Assembly (NCBI GenBank): GCA_000434735.1
Contig: FR881257.1
Coordinates: 1-12,637 of the forward strand
Reading direction: 5' to 3'
DNA from: Bacteroides sp. CAG:530
Lineage (GTDB): Bacteria > Bacteroidota > Bacteroidia > Bacteroidales > Bacteroidaceae
DNA length: 12,637 nt
Below the pieces are notes generated by a model, which was not told where the DNA came from, ran no database searches, and saw only the letters and a program-made list of their open reading frames with translations. This document shows positions 7,299 through 12,637 of this stretch, one piece after another; within the stretch, counting starts at the first letter, position 1; every line of letters starts with the position of its first letter. Both the position numbers and the translations under genes were made by a program.

Positions 7299-8315
7299 TT
7301 AGTGAAGGATGAAAAACACCAGCTCCTTCAGAAGTTCTCCGTCGCAAGTCGACGGATTGTCGATGCCTTTCGATCGGGCATCGCAAGTGCGGATAGCTTC
7401 TATTATCTGCATTACCTTAACGCCGGTGTACGTTCTCATGCCTGCTATATATTCCTTCGCTAGCCATTCAGAACGAAGTCCCAATTGAGCCGCTACTCCA
7501 CGCTCCGATTTTTCGGGCGCGTAGTATGCCAACATAAGATTTGCGAAGTAATTGAATAGCACTGCCAGTATAGGCTGCAACGGATTATTCTTAGGATTGT
7601 CCTCAATATATTTTACTATTTTAAAAGCTTTGTCCAAATCTCTTGCCACAAGTGCGCTTCGTAATTCGAAGCTGTTATAGTCTTTGCTTATCCCGATGTT
7701 CTTTTCTATCAGCTCGGGAGTTATGCGCTGACTGCCTGCCGGAAGTGCGATAATTAATTTTTCCAATTCGCCCGCCATTCTGTTCAAGTCGGTACCTACA
7801 AACTCAGCCATCATCTCGGCGGCTTTAGGCTCTATCTCCACCTTTTTACGTTTAAGGTACGAAGTGATAAAGCCTGGCAGCTGGGTATCTTTAAGCTTCT
7901 TCGACTCGAATAATACGCCCTTCTTCTCTATCTCGGCAGTAAGCTTTTTCTTTTTATCTAGCGATCCATGCTTGTAGCATATCACCAAAATAGTAGAGGG
8001 TTGCGGCTTCTGCAGATAAAAAATCAGCTCGTCTAAATTCTTCATCATTTGAGCTTCGCGCACCACTACCACCTGATGTTCCGCCATCATCGGATAGCGT
8101 TTAGCCGCATTGATAACTGATGCGATATCGGTGTCCGAGCCGTAAACTACAGTCAAGTTGAACTCCTTTTCCGTCTCGTCTAGCACCGTATCCATTATAT
8201 AATCGGATATGCGATCTATGTAATAATCCTCTTCCCCCATCAGGAAATAGACGGGCGAATAAGCTTTGTTTTTTATACCTTTTACTACCTCTTCGTATGT
8301 AACATCTTTAGCCAT
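7299..8315 (-). CDS. holA: DNA polymerase III delta subunit HolA
   Basis: Clamp-loader subunit that opens the beta sliding clamp so it can be loaded on DNA at the replication fork. The protein is 338 residues from the chosen ATG, close to the family's usual length. The N-terminus SPVYFLMGEEDYYIDRI (about residues 20-36) is the typical delta opening motif. The Rossmann-like N-terminal part lacks a Walker A motif, as expected for delta. The helical C-terminal part includes LRSALVARDLDKAFKIV and NPLQPILAVLFNYFANL. I chose ATG at 8315 (MAKDVTYEEV), ten bases after the AMP nucleosidase stop; an upstream ATG at 8336 would overlap that gene and give an atypical extension. It is probably co-transcribed with the upstream gene and ends at a strong hairpin. 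Confidence 0.92.
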   Translation of the reverse strand: MAKDVTYEEVVKGIKNKAYSPVYFLMGEEDYYIDRISDYIMDTVLDETEKEFNLTVVYGSDTDIASVINAAKRYPMMAEHQVVVVREAQMMKNLDELIFYLQKPQPSTILVICYKHGSLDKKKKLTAEIEKKGVLFESKKLKDTQLPGFITSYLKRKKVEIEPKAAEMMAEFVGTDLNRMAGELEKLIIALPAGSQRITPELIEKNIGISKDYNSFELRSALVARDLDKAFKIVKYIEDNPKNNPLQPILAVLFNYFANLMLAYYAPEKSERGVAAQLGLRSEWLAKEYIAGMRTYTGVKVMQIIEAIRTCDARSKGIDNPSTCDGELLKELVFFILH

Positions 8316-8325
8316 ATCAGTAAAA

Positions 8326-9102
8326 TTACCAGTCAAATTTAAGGTGTTTTACGGTCTTCTTTTCATCGATAATCATTCGCAGCGAATCTATGCCTATCTC
8401 CACGTGTTCATCCACAAAATTCCGCGTTACCATCGAGTCGCTTTTCTCGGTCTTTACACCTTCGGGAATCATGGGCTGGTCTGATACCAGCAGCAACGCA
8501 CCTGTAGGTATATGATTAAAGAATCCGGTAGTAAACAGAGTAGCCGTTTCCATATCCACCGCCATGGCACGCGTCTTTAATAGGTATTCTTTGAACGCTT
8601 CATCGTGCTCCCATATTCTGCGGTTGGTGGTATATACCGTACCCGTCCAGTAGTCGCGTCCATGATCTCGGATAGCCGACGACACCGCACGCTGCATCAT
8701 AAACGCCGGCAGCGAAGGCACCTCTGGCGGGTAATAATCGTTAGATGTACCCTCACCTCTGATGGCAGCTATCGGAAGTATGAAATCGCCTATCTTATTC
8801 TTCTTGTCTATGCCACCACACTTGCCTAAGAACAGGCAAGCCTTAGGGTGCACAGCACTCAGCAAATCCATTATGATGGCAGCGTTGGGACTACCCATTC
8901 CGAAGTTGATAATGGTTATCCCCTCGGCATGAGCCGATATCATATTGGCATCCCTACCTATAATTGGCACATTAAACTTCTCTGCAAAAATCTCAACATA
9001 TTTATTAAAGTTAGTCAGGAGGATATACTCTCCGAATTCATCAAATGGCCTCTTGGTGTAGCGTGGCAACCAATTGGCTACAATTTCCTCTTTTGTTTTC
9101 AT
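8326..9102 (-). CDS. amn: AMP nucleosidase (short Bacteroidetes form)
   Basis: Predicted to hydrolyse AMP to adenine and ribose 5-phosphate in purine salvage. The 258 residues form a single nucleoside phosphorylase (PNP_UDP_1) domain; the longer E. coli Amn has an extra N-terminal domain that is missing here, as in other Bacteroidetes enzymes. Motifs are INFGMGSPNAA (65-75), LGKCGGIDKKNKIGDFI (92-108), AVDMETATLF (181-190, with Glu185 placed to bind ribose) and VSDQP (206-210, with Asp208 as likely general acid). The gene lies 10 bases upstream of holA and is divergent from the nuclease-like gene. A nucleosidase for another purine nucleotide cannot be excluded. Confidence 0.88.
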   Translation of the reverse strand: MKTKEEIVANWLPRYTKRPFDEFGEYILLTNFNKYVEIFAEKFNVPIIGRDANMISAHAEGITIINFGMGSPNAAIIMDLLSAVHPKACLFLGKCGGIDKKNKIGDFILPIAAIRGEGTSNDYYPPEVPSLPAFMMQRAVSSAIRDHGRDYWTGTVYTTNRRIWEHDEAFKEYLLKTRAMAVDMETATLFTTGFFNHIPTGALLLVSDQPMIPEGVKTEKSDSMVTRNFVDEHVEIGIDSLRMIIDEKKTVKHLKFDW

Positions 9103-9176
9103 AATTTCCCGTTTTTTTATAGATGAGAAGCTGCATCTTTACAGCTTAAATTAATCCGATTGCGCAGGGTTTATAC

Positions 9177-9184
9177 TATCTTTG
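9177..9184 (+). promoter_or_regulatory. Possible -7 element for the nuclease-like gene
   Basis: TATCTTTG is an exact match to TAnnTTTG and lies 36 bases before the ATG at 9221. The -33 region has only a TTAA-like sequence, so the promoter is partial. Confidence 0.45.
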
Positions 9185-9220
9185 CATTATACAATATAAA
9201 ACAAACAGCAATCGCTTATT

Positions 9221-9688
9221 ATGCAAAAATATAAAATGTTACCATTAAACCTACCCCCTTGTTTGCTTAAAATTTCAAATGACGCAGGCAAATATAGTGT
9301 TTTCGATGTGCTGCGAAAGAAATACATTGCGCTTACCCCCGAAGAATGGGTACGACAGCACTTCGTGCATTACTTGATAGAGCACAAAGGATTTCCTCAG
9401 GCACTTCTTGCCAACGAGGTGCAGATACGCCTTAACGCTACGAAAAAACGATGCGACACAGTGCTATACCGGCGCGATTTGTCGGCTCGTTTAATAGTAG
9501 AATACAAAGCGCCGAGCGTAGAGATAACACAAGCTGTATTCGATCAAATTACGCGTTATAATATGGTGCTGAAAGTAGATTACCTGATTGTAACCAACGG
9601 GCTGCAACACTATTGTTGCCAGATAGACTACACTCGGCAGGCATATTGTTTCCTTCCGGAAATCCCCACTTATAGCGAACTGAAATAA
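9221..9688 (+). CDS. Stand-alone HsdR N-terminal-like PD-(D/E)XK nuclease domain protein
   Basis: A 155-residue protein matching the N-terminal nuclease domain of type I restriction R subunits (HSDR_N family), without the helicase part. Nuclease-core residues are visible: Asp79 in RCDTVLY, Glu94-Tyr95-Lys96 in LIVEYKAPS (the ExK motif), and Gln109-Ile-Thr-Arg-Tyr113, which fits the QxxxY motif of RecB-like nucleases. ALTPEEWVRQHF (37-48) is also typical. No hsdM or hsdS is nearby, so this is not a type I restriction system. The same single-domain form is conserved in Bacteroidetes core genomes, pointing to DNA repair or processing rather than defence; the substrate is unknown. ATG 9221 is used; Met6 (9236) is an alternative start. 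It is divergent from the AMP nucleosidase gene and followed by a hairpin terminator. Confidence 0.85.
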   Translation: MQKYKMLPLNLPPCLLKISNDAGKYSVFDVLRKKYIALTPEEWVRQHFVHYLIEHKGFPQALLANEVQIRLNATKKRCDTVLYRRDLSARLIVEYKAPSVEITQAVFDQITRYNMVLKVDYLIVTNGLQHYCCQIDYTRQAYCFLPEIPTYSELK

Positions 9689-9706
9689 TCACCAGCCGTA
9701 AGCACT

Positions 9707-9751
9707 CAATGACTCTCCAACCCCTTATATTAAAGGGCTGGAAAGTCATTG
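9707..9751 (+). terminator. Terminator after the nuclease-like gene
   Basis: CAATGACT (9707-9714) pairs with AGTCATTG (9744-9751), and the inner TCCA-CCC-CTT/AAGGG-TGGA pairing forms a long stem with two mismatches. The sequence ATTTTTGGG follows on the plus strand. It marks the end of the core block. Confidence 0.75.
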
Positions 9752-9782
9752 ATTTTTGGGCTTAACTTTTATTTGTATGAAA

Positions 9783-9989
9783 TTATAGTGCAACAGTACC
9801 AGGAAGACGTTTTTCATAGTCCTTCTCGCCTTCTATCAATTTGCGGAAGACATAGGTAAAATACTCCTTCACATTGAGACCCACATTCTTGCATGTCTCA
9901 ATGAGCGTATGGTATTTAAACAGAACTTCACACTTCATTTCTTCTATGGGGACAGCGTCAACGCCATACAAATACAGACTTGGGTAGTC
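9783..9989 (-). pseudogene. C-terminal fragment of an IS66-family transposase
   Basis: The minus-strand frame reads KYHTLIETCKNVGLNVKEYF then FRKLIEGEKDYEKRLP, which resembles the last 50 or so residues of Bacteroidetes IS66 transposases, where a HTLIETCK-like segment is followed by a KGxxDYExLLP-like end. The frame is closed upstream by TAG at 9990-9992; a second minus frame just upstream (NKLAIRTTQVCI) may continue the gene after a frameshift. There is no complete transposase, no TnpA/TnpB partner and no terminal inverted repeat that I can see, so this is a dead remnant. The family call is by recall of the consensus, not by a search. Confidence 0.55.
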
Positions 9990-10011
9990 CTAATAGCCAA
10001 TTTGTTGATAA

Positions 10012-10194
10012 CGGTTCTGTCGAGAAGCATCAAGAGGCATTGTGCTTTCTCTCATGTTGTTACCATGGTACAAACTCATGCTTATGTACTACGTTGATTT
10101 TATCGCATTCATGGAAAATCCTGACAAAACATGGAACAATATTCTGGCCAAGGAGGAGCAAAAAGCACCACCAGAGCCAAGTTTTTTCGATTAG
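10012..10194 (+). other. Possible 3' fragment of an unknown protein
   Basis: A stop-bounded plus frame of 60 codons ends in a segment beginning MENPDKTWNNILAKEEQ and finishing PPEPSFFD before TAG at 10192. The acidic, proline-rich tail looks more like a true protein C-terminus than a chance frame. I do not recognise it, and it lies among insertion-sequence remains. The minus strand at the same place is also partly open, so this may be noise. Confidence 0.25.
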
Positions 10195-10279
10195 GGATGC
10201 TTACTTTTGAAAAACAACCCTCAAAGTCCAATTTTACGGGGTTTCGGGGAGGATATTTATGCTCTTTGGAGTTTTTCCG

Positions 10280-10492
10280 GACAGCAATATTTGATCAGAT
10301 CAGTTCCTTTATTGCACGCCCAATGGTATGGCTTGTTGGTATTCGTGCATTGGGAGATTCATGTAGATGGCACTTACCTCTATTGACATCCTCTACGCAG
10401 TCACCCCACATAGATAAACATCAAACAAGGCCGAGATAATCTCGTCCCATCGATATGTGAAAGAAGTAACGAGACCATCATATCTTTTTCTT
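10280..10492 (-). pseudogene. N-terminal fragment of an IS1380-family transposase, frameshifted
   Basis: The minus strand first reads SFTYRWDEIISALFDVYLCG, then after a one-base shift GDCVEDVNRG and IPTSHTIGRAIKELI. Together these follow the N-terminal layout of Bacteroides IS1380-type transposases (a YSEIIRSLMxVYFCGGxCVEDV-like block, then a TILRAIKELT-like block). The frame break is at the G run 10404-10407, where one more G would restore it; a TGA at 10295-10297 then interrupts the protein. Beyond that the similarity fades. The fragment begins right at the stop of the downstream SIR2 gene and has the same orientation. Assignment is by recall of the family. Confidence 0.55.
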
Positions 10493-11221
10493 TCATATCT
10501 TTCCAGTGCTGGCTGTTTCTGTATGAGGGTGCATACCTTCCATACAATTATTAATTTCCACCAATGTTATGGCGATGTCGCCAGGCAATGCTATTGACTT
10601 TCCAGCTATTTCCTCTGAGATATACAGCTCATGTGGTAAGTTGAGTGTGATGTAGGTGGCATTTGGTTCATGTTTCACAAGTTGCATCAGAGGTTGTTTG
10701 ATAATGCGGTTGCGACTTCCGATACCCAGTTCCAAAACTACAAGGCGTTTGCCCGTATATCGCGAGAGAAAGCTGTTCACTACGTCCTGCTTGTTGTCGG
10801 GCTGTTTCCCTTGAAGCAGATGAGTGAATGTTCCTTCTATCTCCCACACACAGGCAGGGTCAAATCCTGACAACTCAAGATGCGTGTCGCCATTGGTGGT
10901 AAGAATGAAATGGGGTTTGTCGCCGATTATTGCACGCAGGTTGTCCATTACCTGCGAAGGGCGGTAGTCTTTCACCCAATACTCCACCAATCGACTTAAA
11001 AACTCGTGGCGGTCGGTTTCCGACGGATAGTTGTAAAAACAGCCATCGAGAACACTGTGTATGCCAAACTGTTGGCGGAAACTTCCGAATTGCGAACGGA
11101 ACATTTCATTGTCGGCAAAAATGTTGTAGCCTTCGGCTATAGACAGTCCGTTGCTAGCTCCGATAAGTATGGCATCCGCCTGACGCAACGCGTGACAGGC
11201 CTTTTCGATAAGTTCTTTCAT
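10493..11221 (-). CDS. SIR2-family protein lacking zinc site and catalytic His/Gln
   Basis: A 242-residue sirtuin paralogue of the gene upstream. Shared blocks are AILIGASNGLS (17-27, the NAD-binding loop), FILTTNGD (105-112, with Asn110 and Asp112), KRLVVLELGIG (158-168) and EEIAGKSIALPGDIA (203-217). At the catalytic His position, where SirTM enzymes have Gln, this protein has Glu129 (WEIEG). The zinc-binding module after it is missing, replaced by a short QGKQPDNKQD stretch, which explains the lower length. It may be a pseudoenzyme, an NAD-binding partner of its neighbour, or an NADase-like variant. ATG 11221 is chosen over a TTG two codons upstream; it lies two bases after the previous stop, so coupling is likely. 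The IS1380 remnant follows directly. Confidence 0.8.
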   Translation of the reverse strand: MKELIEKACHALRQADAILIGASNGLSIAEGYNIFADNEMFRSQFGSFRQQFGIHSVLDGCFYNYPSETDRHEFLSRLVEYWVKDYRPSQVMDNLRAIIGDKPHFILTTNGDTHLELSGFDPACVWEIEGTFTHLLQGKQPDNKQDVVNSFLSRYTGKRLVVLELGIGSRNRIIKQPLMQLVKHEPNATYITLNLPHELYISEEIAGKSIALPGDIAITLVEINNCMEGMHPHTETASTGKI

Positions 11222-11223
11222 GA

Positions 11224-12126
11224 TCAATATATTCTACTCGGATTGAAGATTTTACCCTGCTCTTCCCTTTGCAGGTGTGACGTGGGTTTTCCCAATATTT
11301 CTTTAAGGGCAAACGCAATGTCATCATTGACGGCAAGGCTCTTGCCGGCTATTTCTTTCGGAATGATGGCGTGCTGCGGATTAATCGGCACATAGAATGC
11401 ATGAGGCCACTGGTACACCATATTCATGAAAGGCTCCTTGATGAACATCGGGGTCATCATGCCCACGCCCAATTCCAGAAACAGCATCTTGCGCCGGGAG
11501 TTGGCTTGCAGGAAACTCATATATCGTTGCAGCTCCTTCTGGTAAAAACTGCCTTCCAGGAACTCACGTGACCTGACCCATACATCCATCTCCCCGCCAC
11601 AGACAGGGCAGCGCGGAATATCTGCCTTTGGCAGGCTGTCGTTCACAATTTTATCGTTCAGTTCCATAACCATGTCCTTGTTGTAGTAGATTTCATCATG
11701 GCAGCAATCCTTGCATTGGAAATACCGCCAGTCGCCCTGTAAGCGGGTAATCCGGTTCTCCGGGAATACCCTATAGAATTGTGCGTCTTGGTTGGTGGTC
11801 ACTATGTAATAGTTCTTTCCTTCCAACAGTTCGGCAAGATCAGTGTAGGTTTCTCCTGTTTCGCATTCATACACGTATTTGATGGTGCGAAGTTTCAGTG
11901 CCCAGTGTTCACCCTTTGTCGTTCGTGGATGGTAAAAGCCGTCGAACATATTCCTGAATCCGTATTTCTCTCTTAACGAACCGGCCATTTGCCTGAACAC
12001 TTCATCGTCTTGGTAGTAAAACCTGAATCCCGAAGCCGCCGACATACCCGAAGCTCCTCCCACCACAATGGCATCAGCTTCCTCAATCTTGCTCTTTAAT
12101 ATGTCAAGTAGTCTTTCTTTATTCAT
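11224..12126 (-). CDS. SIR2-family protein, SirTM (class M)-like
   Basis: A 300-residue sirtuin. GGASGMSAASGF (23-34) is the NAD-binding loop and TTNQD (110-114) corresponds to the TQNID motif. Gln130 (RLQGD) occupies the catalytic His position. Cys138, Cys141 (or 142), Cys173 and Cys176 form the zinc site, and LELGVGMM (218-225) closes the NAD pocket. The Gln substitution with a retained Asn is the hallmark of class M sirtuins (SirTM), known elsewhere to ADP-ribosylate lipoyl carrier proteins in stress-linked operons; deacetylation is therefore unlikely. No macrodomain, GcvH-like or lipoate ligase gene is in the window. The frame opens 37 codons further upstream, but those codons contain a promoter match, so ATG 12126 is preferred. 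It is followed by its degenerate paralogue after two bases. Confidence 0.85.
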   Translation of the reverse strand: MNKERLLDILKSKIEEADAIVVGGASGMSAASGFRFYYQDDEVFRQMAGSLREKYGFRNMFDGFYHPRTTKGEHWALKLRTIKYVYECETGETYTDLAELLEGKNYYIVTTNQDAQFYRVFPENRITRLQGDWRYFQCKDCCHDEIYYNKDMVMELNDKIVNDSLPKADIPRCPVCGGEMDVWVRSREFLEGSFYQKELQRYMSFLQANSRRKMLFLELGVGMMTPMFIKEPFMNMVYQWPHAFYVPINPQHAIIPKEIAGKSLAVNDDIAFALKEILGKPTSHLQREEQGKIFNPSRIY

Positions 12127-12152
12127 AATATTCGTTGATTTTGTTTTGTCTG

Positions 12153-12183
12153 CAAAGGTATTGCGCTTTAACCTTTTAGCAGA
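12153..12183 (-). promoter_or_regulatory. Promoter of the tandem SIR2 genes
   Basis: On the minus strand, TACCTTTG (12153-12160) matches TAnnTTTG exactly. TCTG (12180-12183) lies 19 bases upstream as a one-mismatch -33 element. The -7 element ends 26 bases before ATG 12126, which supports that start. Its place behind an AraC-type gene suggests control by that regulator, which is inferred. Confidence 0.55.
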
Positions 12184-12223
12184 TACCAAAACAGAACCAA
12201 CTACTACCATATTGATAATCCGG

Positions 12224-12637
12224 CTATGAAACCCCATTGTTCTTAACCTCTTCCATGAACTCCCCGACAGTCGTTCCCGTCTGTTGCTTGAAGAACCGCA
12301 TCAGGTGATTGGGGGCTGAGAATTGCAGTTTATAGGCTATTTCCTTTACGGATAAATCGGAAAAGAGCAAATCGTTCTTTATCTCCTGCAACAGCCTTTG
12401 TTTCAAAAGATGCACGGCAGTCACTCCGAATTCGTTTTCCACGGCTTTGTTAAGGGCAATCCTGCTGATGCTCATCATCGAGGCATAATCGTTTACCCGA
12501 ATGTGTTGACGGATATTTTTCTCCAACAGTTCCTTGTACCTGAAAGCGTAATTGTTCAGCGGAAGGCGTAAGGGCAGGTTGAACATCTTGGCGTAATAGC
12601 GGGTCAGCAGCAACAAGAGCTCATACAAATAGGCCAC
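12224..12637 (-). CDS. AraC-family transcriptional regulator (partial, 5' end outside window)
   Basis: The 137 residues in the window are the C-terminal part. The AraC/XylS double helix-turn-helix spans about residues 45-132: NDYASMMSISRIALNKAVE is the first HTH, and LSVKEIAYKLQFSAPNHLMR with FFKQQTGTTVGEF is the second HTH and its signature. The sensor or N-terminal domain lies beyond the right edge, so the inducer cannot be judged and the true start is not visible. It ends 97 bases upstream of the SirTM-like gene in the same orientation; it probably regulates the SIR2 pair, or belongs to a longer operon to the right. Confidence 0.9.
   Translation of the reverse strand: MAYLYELLLLLTRYYAKMFNLPLRLPLNNYAFRYKELLEKNIRQHIRVNDYASMMSISRIALNKAVENEFGVTAVHLLKQRLLQEIKNDLLFSDLSVKEIAYKLQFSAPNHLMRFFKQQTGTTVGEFMEEVKNNGVS

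Noticed and set aside
9221..9688. Type I restriction-modification system
   Set aside because: Only the R-subunit N-terminal domain is present; no helicase, hsdM or hsdS is in the window.
10131..10439. Plus-strand open frame of 102 codons
   Set aside because: It is antisense to the IS1380-like fragment, whose minus-strand reading matches a known family better.
11006..11395. Plus-strand frames of up to 129 codons across the SIR2 genes
   Set aside because: Shadows of the two sirtuin genes, which have clear family motifs on the minus strand.
1..12637. CRISPR array, tRNA or rRNA genes
   Set aside because: No regularly spaced direct repeats and no cloverleaf or rRNA-like sequence were seen on reading both strands.

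Overview
The window looks like chromosomal DNA of a Bacteroidales species, most likely a Bacteroides or Phocaeicola relative. The evidence is the housekeeping proteins (short catalytic-domain AMP nucleosidase, Bacteroidetes-type HolA, class 1B PyrD/PyrK), the absence of clear Shine-Dalgarno sites, and several matches to the Bacteroidetes promoter pattern TTTG-N19-21-TAnnTTTG. Species assignment is an inference; no rRNA or other species marker is present.

Positions 1-254 are a gene-free left edge ending in a strong hairpin terminator. Positions 255-9688 are ordinary core genome: dapA and ligA (minus), trmD (plus, divergent from ligA), the pyrK-pyrD dihydroorotate dehydrogenase pair (minus, convergent with trmD), a small XRE-type regulator (minus), an 876-bp gene-free stretch rich in repeats and hairpins, holA preceded by an AMP nucleosidase gene (minus, nearly abutting), and a divergent stand-alone PD-(D/E)XK nuclease-like gene (plus). 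Most transcription-unit ends carry recognisable long hairpins.

Positions 9707-10492 form a boundary: a terminator, then decayed insertion-sequence pieces. One is a C-terminal fragment of an IS66-type transposase. The other is an N-terminal fragment of an IS1380-type transposase, broken by a one-base frameshift and a stop.

Positions 10493-12637 are an accessory module: two tandem SIR2-family genes behind the 3' end of an AraC-family regulator that runs off the right edge. The upstream sirtuin resembles the class M (SirTM) ADP-ribosylating sirtuins: Gln replaces the catalytic His and a four-Cys zinc site is kept. The downstream paralogue has Glu at that position and has lost the zinc module. 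A regulator followed by an active-looking sirtuin and a degenerate partner is the most unusual system here.
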